NCBI GenBank assembly: GCA_035235625.1
Contig: CP141140.1
Coordinates: forward strand, 63,604,581 to 63,668,580
Reading direction: 5' to 3'
DNA from: Saururus chinensis
Lineage: Eukaryota; Streptophyta; Magnoliopsida; Piperales; Saururaceae
Length of the DNA: 64,000 nt
In this document: piece after piece, positions 28,238-40,000 of the stretch
Position numbering within the stretch: position 1 is the stretch's first letter
Layout: every line of letters begins with the position of its first letter
Position numbers and translations under genes: made by a program
Notes under the pieces: generated by a model
Told to the model about the DNA's origin: nothing
Database searches by the model: none
The model's input: the letters and a program-made list of their open reading frames with translations, nothing else

Positions 28238-28444
28238 GTTTCACTATGTGATAGTTTTGGAGAGCTGACAGTGGAATCCTAACTAAAGATGGGATGTATT
28301 GAAAGTGTTTTATACATTCAAGTTTTGGGGTAAACGGATAGATATTTATGATATTTTGGATACAATTGGAAGATTTGTATATATGTACTAGATGAGTTAA
28401 TTTACCTCAAATAGTTACTCGAAGACAGAATAGTTCTTAGAGTT

Positions 28445-28795
28445 ACTATTTGTATTATGGTGGGGCCCACCACCCACCAATTTTTGAAGAACTAGACGGG
28501 GTATAAGACCCCCCCCCCACCACTTCATGCTCCATTTGGCGGGGGGTAGCCCCCGCCAACTCAAAGACAGTAACTTCTTCCAGTTATTGTCCTCTTCGTG
28601 GCAGGGGGGCACCCCCCGCCATTTTTCAAAGAATATTACTGGCTCAATAACCCCCTGCCACTTCATGCTGAATTTTGTGGGGGGTACACCCTGCCAACTT
28701 GAAGACAGTAACTTATTTGAGTTACCGTCTTCTTCGTGGCAGGGGGTGCCCCCCGCCAGTTTTTAAAGAATGTTACTGACCTCCTTCACAACTTT
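28445..28795. repeat. GC-rich 138-bp tandem repeat
   Basis: Two full copies (about 28521-28658 and 28659-28795) with period 138, preceded by a diverged partial copy. Each unit holds CACTTCATGCT, GACAGTAACTT and CTTCGTGGCAGGGGG, plus GC-rich self-complementary blocks (GGCGGGGGGTA...CCCCCGCC) able to form hairpins. Frames across it are repetitive by origin and not taken as genes. Confidence 0.8.
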
Positions 28796-28916
28796 AATGG
28801 TGACCCATCTCTTTCACAAACACGCCCACTCTCGTCATATACAGACGTGTCAAGCCCACATAGGACTCCCAACAAGTTTCATGAATACTCGCAGGGAAGG
28901 CAAGCAACATTCAAGC

Positions 28917-29515
28917 ATGGATGCCACCATTCATGCAACTGTCGCTGCCATTGCTAGAGAGGGAGAGAGTCGTGTAGATGTCGATTTTGCTGACTCAATG
29001 CTCGAATCGGACCTTGAGAAGACACCTTTGCTCCTGCCGACCCAGCGCCACAAATCTGCCTGCCCCGCCTCCGCTTCCATCATTGAAGACCTTTGCCGGT
29101 TCCGGGCCAGCCTCAAATGGTGTGCGCTGGACCACTCCTCGCTCACCTCGCACGTAGCCTCCTACATGGCCTTCCTCCTCATGACCCTGGCCGTTCCCTT
29201 CGCTAGAGCTGTGTGCACTTGCGGGGCCCCTGGTGTTGGCCTCGCCATGTACAGGCTGGCCCAGTTGCCATAGTCTACCCTCGCGGCCACCGGCTTCTTC
29301 ACCTTCTTCTCCTTCTTTTGCAGCTCCGCTGCCCCCGGCATCCGCCTCCTGCTTCTCTTCGACGGCCTACACGACGACCCTCCCTCCATCTGCCAGGCCT
29401 ACGCCTGCGAGCTCGACCGCTCCTTCTGCTACCTTGCCTGGATTCTCCTTCCCTCCTTCGCCGTCAAGCTAGCCCACAAGGTCTTCATCTTCTCTAATGC
29501 CTCGGTGGTCGTAAA
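28917..29515 (+). pseudogene. DUF3537 protein gene relic (5' part)
   Basis: From an ATG at 28917 the frame gives PLLLP, then LCRFRASLKWCALDHSSL, a hydrophobic helix, and after one in-frame stop (near 29271) GIRLLLLFDGLHDD, YACELDRSFCYLAWILLPSF and KLAHKVFIFSN. This order fits the N-terminal half of plant DUF3537 membrane proteins (LxxFRSFLRWMCLDQS..., LDxLxDES..., YTxQLxRSF...FVLP..., AYKIWWY). The C-terminal half of the roughly 450-aa family is missing, so it is a truncated and interrupted copy. The family assignment is by eye. GC-rich like the neighbouring dehydrogenase relic. Confidence 0.55.
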
Positions 29516-29809
29516 TCTTCCCTTCCTGTCAACTCTAGGCATACATATTGATAAAAATGATGTTCTAAAATATTTTGTAAAATTGGGGTTTAAGTGAGCA
29601 GCTTTACGTTTTGGATTCGGGGTGTACAAGTAACGGGGATCCAGGGATAAAATCAGGGTTTAAATAGATCATCGTGTCTTCCCTCTCACGCTGAACCTTT
29701 GGTTTCCCGTGAAATTGGGGTTTGGCCCGTCTACTGTTGTTCATTAGCAAGTACCATCTGACCTGATAACGCCTTCTTCACACAGGATTTTCATTTTCAT
29801 TTGTGTAGT

Positions 29810-30796
29810 TCAAGTACTAGGTGGGATCTTGAATATGCCAAACGACATATTATGGACAGAGAACCAGCCGTCGATGACGAGGTTGTGCCCGCTCACGTAC
29901 TTGGCCGTGTCCCTGGCAAAGTAGGCCACCGCCTCAGCCACGTCCTCCGCCTTGAGGTAGACCCCCTTGAGGTTGGCATATTGGGCCATAGCCTCCTCCA
30001 GATCCGCCCCATTGAGCTTCACGAACCCCTCTGCCAGCGGCGTTGCCAGCGCATACGGCAACACGCAGTTCACCTGGATCCCGAACTGCCCAAGCTCCAC
30101 CGCCGCGTTCTTCGTTAGCCCCCCACCCCGTGCTTGGCACATGTGTAGGCGTGCAACGCCAACACCCCCACCACCGAGTTGATGCTCGCCATGCTCACGA
30201 TGCTCCCCATGTGTTGCGGGATCATGGCCCGAACCGCGTGCTTCTTGCTGAGGAAGACCTCGATCAGGTTCATGGCCAGCACCCGCTCGAAGTCCGCCTT
30301 GTCATTGTCCAGGATCGACACCTTGGGCTCGTCCACGATCCCTGCGTTGTTGAACATCACATCGAGCCACCCGTGGGCCGCCACGACATAGTCCACAGCG
30401 CCTCGGACGTCTGCCTCATCTGTGATGTTGCAACAGACGAAGGAGGCGGCGTCGCCACCTATCTGCCCATAGACGGCGCGCCCCAATTTCCTCCTGTAGG
30501 TCGGCGATGACCACCTAGTGGCAAAAGAGCCGGGATGTGCACTTGCCAATGCCGCTGGCCCCGCCAGTGATCAGCGCCACCTTCCCTTCCAGACTGTTAA
30601 AAAGAAAGAAAGCTTGATTATACAGAAATAACTTTAGCTCATATGACTAATAATGAGCAAGAAAGAGTGACCTCTTTGCAACATCGTGAGGGAGGGGGGG
30701 CTTCGGTGATGGCAGAGGCAGGGGGTCACACAGATGCGATGGGCGGGAGGGGGCTTCGGTGAAGGCACGGAAATGTATGACACTGGTAGTATCCAT
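29810..30796 (-). pseudogene. short-chain dehydrogenase/reductase, secoisolariciresinol-dehydrogenase-like, broken
   Basis: Two exons: about 30672-30796 (start MDTT, ending HDVAK) and 29810-30593, joined by donor AG|GTCACT and acceptor AACAG|TCTGG. The second exon opens LEGKVALITGGASGIG, the Rossmann nucleotide-binding motif, then has NNAG, a Ser region (GSIVSMASINS), the catalytic Y-x-x-x-K (YTCAK) and KNAAVELGQFGIQVNCVLPY. Breaks: an in-frame stop with a small deletion after SRLFCH (about 30510), a shift shortly after it (about 30480), and a one-base loss after the catalytic Lys (about 30120). The family oxidises plant secondary alcohols using NAD(P). Intron position and domains are otherwise normal, so it decayed in place or by duplication rather than by retrocopying. 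Confidence 0.8.
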
Positions 30797-30849
30797 GTAG
30801 GCTTTGCGACGTAGGTTCAACGTACTATCTTCGCAGAGAAGCAATTTTC

Positions 30850-32550
30850 TACAAAATAACCATGTGTTCACGTAAACTTGTAGCTTGAATTATCTAAAAT
30901 GGTATTTTTTTATTTTCTTTCTTATTATTTTATTAATTTATTATATTTTATTTTCAATAACTCTGATTTCAACTCAGCCACCAGCTCTACTATTTATGTA
31001 CAAACTCTGTCATTTTACTACTAACTTTATCGTCTTTGCCACTAACTTCAATTCATTTGGCTTCATCTCCACCTCCTCCTCCACCGTCACATCTTCCTCT
31101 TCCTCCTTCTCCTCCTCTTCTCCCCCCTCTTTTTCCTCTTCCCTCCCCCCCTCTCGTCTTTCTCCCCGCCTTTCTATCCTGCTCTCCTTTACCTCATCGA
31201 TCGCTTTCTCTTCCTCCCCTTTGGAATCTAACAAGGCTAATCACAAACTAGTCGGTAAAATTATTAAGAATTTATTTATTTATTCTACAAACCTTAAAAA
31301 ATGAACCCATAAACTTGTTAAACTACTTAAAACTAAGAATGAATTTTTTTTTATTTTAGTAAGAGATTTTTCTAATGTTAAGCAAAACCTAATACTTACA
31401 GTTGACAATTACTAATCAACAATCAAATTTATTACAATATAAGGGGTTATAAGACAATGTTATGAGTATTAATATCTCTCTACATATCTACAATAAATTA
31501 TATTCACAAACTAAATAAATAAAATAAAAAATAAGTAAATTTTAGACACACATGTCAGATGTCTCGATTGTCCACTATAACTATCTCAACAATTGATTGT
31601 CTCGACTGTTGGCTGTCTCGACTATCGATTATCAGTCATCGAATGTCCCAATTTTCGACTATCACGCATCAATAAAAAGTTTTCAACGCCGGAGAAGAAG
31701 ATTCACACTGCCGGCATTAGAGAAGAAGGCGGTCTTTGACACCAAATGTTATGATAGTTGACAGTTGGGACATTCGACAATTGACAGTTGACAGTCATAT
31801 GTATACATTTGCTTTATTATTTATTTTATTTATTTAGTTTGTTAAGATAATTTATTATAAATACTTATTGAGATATTATCACTCATAATGTAGTCTTATA
31901 TCCCCTTCATTACAATAAATCTAATTGTCGACTATCAATTGTTAGTATGAGGATTGGGTTAGCACTTGAAAATGCTCAAAATTAAGTACAATAAAAACTT
32001 ACTCTTGGTTTTGAGTAGTTTAACATGTTTATAGGTTTATTTTTTAAGAATTGAGCTTATAGAGAAAAAAATAAATTCTTAATAGCTTTGCTAACTAGTT
32101 TGTGACCGGTCTTGTTATATTCTAGGAGGGAAGAAGAAGAGGTGATAGAGGACAAAAAGGGGACGAGGATAGAGAAAAGGGGAAGAGAGAGAGGAGAGGA
32201 GGGGAGGGGAGGAGAGGAGAGGAGAGGAGAGGAAGAAAAGGAGGAAGAGGAGAAGGCAACAGTGGAGGTGAAGATAAAGTTAGATGAAGAGGCTATGGTG
32301 AAGAAGACGAAGTTGTTGGCAAAGGCAATAGTGGAGCCAGTGGTAAAGTCAAAGCCAGAGCTGCTAAAAATGAGAAACTAGTTGGTTGGTGAAGTTATAA
32401 GAAAGAAAATAGGAATGGGGTATTTTATACAATTCAGGCCACATATGTGAAGGTTTACATGTGTATAAGGTCATTTTGTGTATTATGTAAAAATATGAGG
32501 TATTTTGTGTAATGCATTATATCCTAGGGCCATTTTGATAAATTTCTCTT
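30850..32550. mobile_element. long fold-back element 1
   Basis: A large imperfect inverted repeat centred near 31,710. Left words such as GGGGTTATAAGACAATGTTATGAG (near 31440) reappear inverted near 31,880-31,910. A purine-rich GAGGA/GAAGAA block (31,060-31,230) is mirrored at 32,125-32,290, and ACTAAATAAATAAAATAA pairs with its complement at 31,820-31,840. Arms reach about 800 bp with a loop of roughly 70 bp. The right end (GAGAAATTTATCAAAATGGCC inverted) resembles MULE-type termini and is only weakly matched on the left. Lysine/glutamate-rich frames in both arms are by-products of the purine tract. Confidence 0.75.
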
Positions 32551-32689
32551 AAAATATTATCAGCATTATCAACCCATTAATGGATTGGGAGAATCTTTTG
32601 TTTCTTGTAAGTCCACCTATAAGGTGGGGATAGAAAGAGGCTCGAAATCAACACTACCAAGAATATGTCGTTAGATTTCCTAACCCATA

Positions 32690-33955
32690 TTACACGGTTA
32701 TTTAGATGTGGAATTATTTATAGAAACATAAAATTTTCCAAAATTATTTCATCGATTAAGTGTAGAATCATATCTGAGTTTGGTAACAAATTTTTTTAGG
32801 ATATATTTTGATAAAACTTTCAACCCATTTATCAAACTTTTAATGACTATAACTTTTTCTCTCAAACTTATATTCACATGTTCCTGGTACCAATACACTC
32901 ATATCGACTAGCTCTATCAAATAAAACCCAAATGGTATGGTTCTCTAGGCTCAAATCGATATGTAGGGTAACAATTAGGAAATAGCAAAATCTTTAACTC
33001 ATAAATGGGGGTTTGGGAGCCAGAATCAACAAAATCACCTTATGAAGAGATTCAGTAATTCCGACGGAATTGTCTTTTGCTGGAATTTTTAATTCCATGC
33101 AACTTTCGTATTCAACCACAATTCCACTCAATCGGAACAAACTTGTGAATTGTAGCGGAATCCTTGGAGAATTCTACACCCAAACAACCCCTACACATTC
33201 TGTCAAGAACTAGTTGCAATTTGATTTTGACATTGTCCTCAAGGTGTTTGGTATGGTTATTGGCCAAAAGTATATGTTTGCGATTTGGGGGTAGAAGAAC
33301 CCCAAATTGTAGGTACCCAAATGACTATGTAGACCTAAGGGGATGACAAGATTTTCGTGTATACATGATGTTGCACTAACATCAAGTTTTATACGAGAAG
33401 ATCCTACTTGGGGTTGTTTGGGTGTGGAATTCTTCTCAAATTCCAAGGATTCCACCACAATTCTATCCTGAATTAATGAAATTTTGGTTAGATACAGAAG
33501 TAATACGAAATTAAAAATTTCTTACACTCAATTTCTATGGAATCACTAAATCACCTCGCGAAGGGATTCCGCTGATTCTAACTCCTAACCTCCCGTTTCA
33601 AAATTTTAGAATCTGTCATTTTTTAACGATTACCTTTAATTTTGATTTGAGACTCAAGAAGTGTGCTATATGTGTGGACCCTATTTAAAAAGTTTAAGAT
33701 AACTTACCTATATATGGTGTTATTTGATAGGGTTCATCAATACGAGTACAATAATACCTATAATGTATATATTCAAGTTCGAAAGAAAGAGTTACATTAG
33801 TTTAAAATTTTAAAAATATGTTTGAAGTTTTATCCAAATAAAAAATTCGATTACTAACCTTAATTTGAAATCTATGTTGAGTCGATTGAATTAATTCCAA
33901 AAAACTTCACTTCCCCTTTCTAAAATATTTCAAACCCAAACAACCAAGCATTGTT
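32690..33955. mobile_element. long fold-back element 2
   Basis: A second imperfect palindrome centred near 33,300. The core pair is CACCCAAACAACCCC at about 33,180 and GGGGTTGTTTGGGTG at about 33,412. Further out CTATCAAATAAAACCC pairs with the complement of GGTGTTATTTGATAG, and ATAACTTTTTCTCTCAAACTT with its diverged complement. Arms of about 550-600 bp; outer ends near GGTTATTTAGATGTGG (left) and the inverted GGTTGTTTGGGTTTG (right). No coding capacity: a non-autonomous DNA element or an inverted duplication of a MITE. Confidence 0.65.
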
Positions 33956-34769
33956 GATTAGTGGAGTTAAGTGAGCTTTACTCATTAATGGTGTTTGGAT
34001 TATTTTCATAAAAACAGGGAGCCATATGATTTGGGCCATTTTTAATACGCAGTTCTAGGCCCACGAGTATCAATATACAAAGAATGTGGGACCAAGGAGG
34101 ATGGAAATTGGGATTTTTTTTTGGTAAACGGAAATTAGGAAGATACCAATCTACCATGTCGACCTATGCCATGCCCATTATCCGTTTCCATTGGCTGCTT
34201 GGTTAGTTGTGCTCGTTCTATTGAGCAACGGTACTTTGGCTCCCTGCGGCTACCCTCTTGTAGAGGGCTGCTACTATGAATAGATGGTAGGTTGAGTTGG
34301 GCTCTTTCTCTACCCTTCTCTTATAAGATAAAACAATGAAAAGCTTTTCGAGTATCTAAAGACGCCAATTCTTTGAAGTACATGGTATTTCTTCCTTCGA
34401 CTTATATCAGTATCAACTTCAGGGACCAAAGATGCTGACTAATGCAATGTGAAAGAGCCAACAATAAACTATACATGCAAATGCTTACCTTTTCGATGCT
34501 TATATGGCCCTTAAATTATGTGATTTTCCCGTTATCTTTAGATACCATAGTTGAGTGCTGACTAATCTCGTTCAGTAGTCAAAAGTATTTATCCATTTTT
34601 TTATAATCTCCATCAGTTCTGGCTCTGTAAATAATATAATTTTTTATTCTTTTTATGAAATGCACATTCAATCTGAAATTAAGCATACAACAAGTATCCG
34701 TAATAGCTGAATTTACATCATGAGGAATGTCATCCCTCCATCAGACTTCTCAAATGTTTCACATGACAC
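33956..34769. other. no gene seen
   Basis: AT-rich intergenic sequence with no coding frame I can support. Confidence 0.5.
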
Positions 34770-35010
34770 GCCAGATAAAAGCAACCTGATTGCCTGTTCG
34801 GCTAATGTGCTGGAACCTGAAGCTTTGAAAGGACGAAAGCAATTGTTTAACTTGGTCCACTAAATGTCCCCACGAAGACAGTTAAAACCACTTTCTGAGA
34901 ATGCCTTCGTAACGGCCAGTGAATCACAATCAAACATCACATTTTGCAGACCCATTTATTGAGCAAAATAAATGGCTCGTGCTGCTACCATGGCTTCTAC
35001 TTCGCTCCAC
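34770..35010 (-). pseudogene. RNase H-like (RVT_3) domain relic
   Basis: The minus strand reads EAMVAARAIYFAQ, one stop, then MGLQNVMFDCDSLAVTKAFSE, another stop in the following DI segment, and an AEQAIRLLLSG tail. This is the E-A-x-A-A-R-x-A...G...V...D-S..V pattern of plant RVT_3 RNase H domains, found at the C-terminus of LINEs and in small host genes. At least two in-frame stops. Only the domain's second half is recognisable. Confidence 0.6.
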
Positions 35011-37081
35011 TATCACATTGTTCTATACTACACAGAAAGACGCGAGCACTTGGCCGTCGCCGAACCACTGGCCCAGTGTCTGATCGAGTGTATTCATGGA
35101 AAGTCACCCGATCGAAATTTAATCCTATCTGACCACTTCTGGATAGCAGAATGTTGGCTTGCTTGAACATTGTATCACAGAAATACAAATGAAGACATCT
35201 AGTTTCTGGAGAGAATGCTTTTGCAATTTTTGCATCCAATCCCAATTTAACGTCCATCTTCATGATTAGAAACTTTACTTCCACAGTTGTATAAAATTTG
35301 TGGTTAAAATGTTAAGCTCTAATTGACATAAAAACCTTTATCTGCAGATCACCGAATAACCAAAACAAGGCAAAGGTATTTCTCACTTATCTAATAACCC
35401 CTGTCCGGCAGTAATCATGGATAACAACCTTTTCAGTTTCTTGCGACAGCCGTTTAAAGGTTTACCAAAAGTCCATCTTTCAGCAAGCCAACCATAAGAT
35501 GAGGCCATAGGAGTACAAATCCAATTGTTTTTTTATTGCTTGTGTAGTAACCATTAATCACCGATTGCTTTTTACTGTTGATCAGCTTGTAGATGTCCTC
35601 CCACTTCTTTGTCAGCTTAAGAACAAAATTCCTCACTTCTGAAGCACCTCTTTCTGAGCAGAAAGATGTTATACGTGTCCACCATGACAAGTTCTGTATG
35701 CCTGACTAGTTACAGATGCAAGAAATGTCTTCCAGAGAGAATTCTGGAAAGTTTTAGTCACCAACGGCCTGGCTTAGAGGCTTGTGGCTTTTATAATCAT
35801 TCTGACGATTACCCCAGGAACAGCCCATCATAACTCAAACCTCAAAGTGAGCTTATTCTCTGTTACAACTAGTAATTTTTGGTGAATGTGAACCCTCGGA
35901 TATATACTTCCAAATCATTGTCTTGATCAACCTCTTGCATAACCAGCTGCTCCTTTCTATTGGATGACCTTCCCTGGTAATACAACAAACTTTCTGTAAT
36001 CATGTACCTAATAAATGGAAATGGCCAAGTTATTCCAGTTTTTGTATGCCATAGAGAGAGACATTTGATCCATGAGGCGTCTACATTATATCATGTAAAC
36101 AAACCGTGTATAGTTCACCATGCAAAATCGTGGACAATGCTAAACTACGTACCCTAACAATGTTGCGCAACTCACATAAATTTCTGGATTTTTTTTTGCA
36201 GAATAAAGTCTGAACTTCTGAGGGGTAAGTTCAATGATCATTAAGCTTGCCCCTTATTTTTCTGTCAAATATTCTCCTTAGCCAAACAACCTATTACGAT
36301 ATGACAAATAGACAAAGTTTATTTCAACTAACAAAAGCAATTATACCTGCGAGATAAAAGAAAAGGGCATGATAATATTAAAGATGGCAGGCACCATGCT
36401 GGCCAGATAAACTCCTTGTGAGGCCAAAACTCCATCATAAAGCCTGCAACGAGCAATTGAAGTTCTCATGTCCAACCTCTCACTATCATAACGAAATTAA
36501 AGAATTTTCAGTAGATATAAGGTCATCAACATTCTCTTAAGAAAAAAGCCACAAATATCAGCCAGGATTTAAAACATACAGGCAGCATAACATCAAGGGT
36601 TTTGACAACAAAGAATTTACTTTTGACAGGGCAGAAACAAAATTTGCAACTAGATGAGTACAATCTCCCCCTGAGCAAAAAAGTTGGCAGCAACATTCCC
36701 AAGCAAACAAAAGATCCAAGGATTAATATTCAACTTAAAATCTTGCACAAATTTCTGGTTCCAAAAAGTACACCAAATAAATCGTTAACAGTTAACACAT
36801 ATGATACATCAAATACCAGCTGCCTACAGCTTATTCCATTTAATAGCAGCAGGCTTGTTGAAGTGGTTACATTGATCATAAGCACTATACTGCTTTTAAA
36901 AACATCATATACCAGCTGTCTACAGCTTACTCGATTTAGTACGAGCTGGCTAGCTGAAGAGGTTTCAAATAACAGATCATGCACACCCTCTCAGCTATTC
37001 CCCCTCCACATTGCGGATGGTGACTAATTGCAGCTTCAGCTACAGGTATGGTGAACCAAATCCCTTCTCAGGAAGAATATA
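35011..37081. other. downstream flank of the symplekin gene; unassigned exon-like segments
   Basis: No gene recognised. On the minus strand, two open segments have good splice borders: about 36350-36445 (acceptor TTGCAG, LYDGVLASQGVYL and a hydrophobic stretch, donor CAG|GTATAA) and about 35872-35976 (acceptor ATTACCAG, GRSSNRKEQLVMQEVDQ, ending TFTKNY and a stop). They could be the last exons of an unknown gene or chance. A frame at 35454-35690 (SWWTRITSF...) is not recognised either. Confidence 0.25.
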
Positions 37082-40000
37082 TCAGCTTGGTGCATTTGAT
37101 TCTTGAGTAGTCTCTGCTGCTGTCTCAGCAGAATTGGTGCGCTCCACATTCTGACTCTGACTCTGAGCAGTCTGCCCTTGACCCTGCATCTCCTGTGCAA
37201 GCCCTAGAACCACCAGTGTTGGCCTACAAGATACAAGGATTAAAATTTAGAAAACAAAATTGGCAAGACCAATAGATATAATGGCCAAAAAAGGCACACA
37301 ATAGGAGGTGCCCAATATGACCTGGGTAGCGATGAGCGGATGTTCGGCTGGTCTGCATATGCCACCAATGAAGGCTTGAGGGTAGGATTCTTGTTTAGTG
37401 CATTTTCTAGTTGTAATGCTGGTAACTGGTGCTCAAACAAAACTGATGATCATAATCTTCAACATTAAAACATAATATTTGACTAGCGTCACAGCCTCAA
37501 GTTGCCTCATTATAGATTGGCAACATAAGCAATAGAAACTGATATATAATACTATTATATCATTGCTGTCAACAACATATTCCATCTGGAGTCAGCAGTA
37601 TGTATATATCCCCGGCATGATATTTCTTTATAAAAGTGATGGTTTAGAATTCATGTGAGACAAAATTGCAAGATTTTACATAAATTGCCTCCTCCACACA
37701 ACCCTCTAATAACGAAAAATGATACAAAATTGAACAGCATCCACAAATCATCCCAGATACCTGGTTTTAATGTGAGGAAATTACAATTACTTTTGAGAAG
37801 CTACTCTTCTTGACCAAGATCACCTTGTATCACCATGAGCTATCAAAGAAGTGGTGTGCATGCCACGACAGTGGATACAAAAACTTTTACCAAGATTATG
37901 GGAGCCTTTGATGAAGATGATACAATACGCACACATGTAAAACTATAAAATGATGTTAATTGTTAAGTTCAGAACCTAAGAATCTCACGTTTTGCAGGCT
38001 GTTCCAGCAATATCATACCATTCTTTCTCCATGTAATTGAAGTTTTGCATAGTTACATTTGCTAAAATTATTTTTCTGATACAAGTTCCATCAACATGTT
38101 TTGTCTAAGAAAATAGGACAACCAACTCTAAGTAAACTTCCCTACAACCGTCGTTATTTTTATTCATTGTTAGCTCAGAAAAAACAACCATTACACTCAA
38201 CCGGTTTTGTTCTGTCACCTCTCTTTGGCAACAAAAGCCATGAGGTCATGTATTTTACTTCAAGGATGCTGCTACAATTCCCTCCATACTAGCCCTCCTT
38301 ACGAGTCCTACTCACTTCTCTACCACTAAATCATGTCAGATGTTGCTGTGCTCAATCCATTTTTTATCAAATTCGGGCTGTGCTCGGACCATTTTTTATC
38401 AAATTCGGGCTGTGCTCGGACCATTTTTTATCAAATTCGGGATTTTCCTTGGGGGTTATCGGGAAGGAATGTCTGCCCAAATTCCACATCTCATTGGTGT
38501 TCAAAACCTGGTTTAGAAGTGCAGAGGGCTTGTAAGGAGAGTAACAAGGGAGAATAAAAATTGCTCTCCTTAACTTTCAATAGCCATCAGGTTGGCTCTT
38601 CAAACCCAACATAGCAAACAAAAAACTGTCAGAGAACAATAGGAAACACACTAATACAACAGCGATATACCACACCTGAAGCAAAACACTAAAGGATTGT
38701 GGTTTTGTTTGGACAGTACACTTCAAAAATCCCACCCATAGTTTTGGGTACTTCCATATCTGCATCAACAAGCCAGTCCTCATAGCAAAAAAAAAGGGCA
38801 GAAAGTAGAAGTAAATTAAATGGAAGAAATTTTGAAAATTTATCAGCAAAAAATTACAACAGTATTAAGAAAATTTTGTAGAACCGTAGAGGCACTACCT
38901 GCTTGCTTACAAGGCGAGAGAGAATTTCCATTATAAAATCTATCTACAGCATAAAAAATCACATTTAATATGATATAATTGTGTCAAAGATGAGAAAAAA
39001 GATACAACAAGAGAATAACAGTAAAAAATAATTCCACAAAATGCTCACTAGTGCAGGAAAAACACCAATTGCTTGAATCACTGTACGCATGAAGAGTAAA
39101 GGAAGAGGGATCTGTTCAACCTGAAATCAAGATAGTATAACTAATATTTTCTCTATAAGCATAAAAAATATCCCAATACAAACAACACCATTAGAAGATG
39201 TTCCTCACAAAAACTTACCAATTGATTCAAAGCCTTAGCAAAGACTTGTTGGGTAAACACTTGACGTTGCTCAAAACAAGCAGAACATGCATCAATGACC
39301 TGCAAAGGTTACATTTATTCTAATTTTAAATTACAAAAAATTTGGACAATCCATTCGTTGTTTTTGCATAAATCATCCCAAGTAAATGTCCCACAAAGTA
39401 AGCAACATGCCTTTTTCAACGCAATCCCCTCCCTCTCAGGATCAATTCCATGAATAGCAATTAGCACTTCAGCTGGAGTTAGGGAAGGACCAGTAAGTGG
39501 TGAACCCTGGAGATAATAACCAAATAAGAGAAGGTAGAATGGAAGCATACAAACAAAAAAGACGTTGCCATTTAGACAATAGTGAACAATATTGTTCACT
39601 ATTGCATATGAAATTTATATATACTTAATATTGTTCTACAGTGTAAGCAACAATAGTGAACAAACCTTTCAGCCCATTACAGATCATCACAAAATACAAG
39701 TAAGAAACCATTTAGACACCAGTCAATTTACTGGAAAGACATTTAAATTTTTAAGGTTCTGGCCTCTAAAGCTTGAAAATATTTCATAGGTTTGTTAATA
39801 AGCACAAAAACAGGACTCTGACAATCAGACTCCACATGTGGATCAATAACTTTGTATGCTTTGTAACTGATGCAGATCCATGTCCCAAATAGTCTTGCAA
39901 TATTAAACAGTACGGGTTCATCAGAAACACAGGCCAGCATATAAGCCTTGCCTCGTCTTACATGAATTTAGGTGGTTCATCTAATCATAACAGAGAAGAA

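Noticed and set aside
28527-28766. Frame with repeated WQGGTP/WQGVPP words
   Set aside because: Created by the 138-bp tandem repeat and open on both strands.
31010-32381. Glu/Lys-rich frames of about 75-90 residues
   Set aside because: Mirror-image purine tracts of fold-back element 1; no start context or conservation seen.
36602-37027. 141-residue plus-strand frame
   Set aside because: No recognisable domain, no exon borders; overlaps only the end of the antisense symplekin region and short internal repeats.
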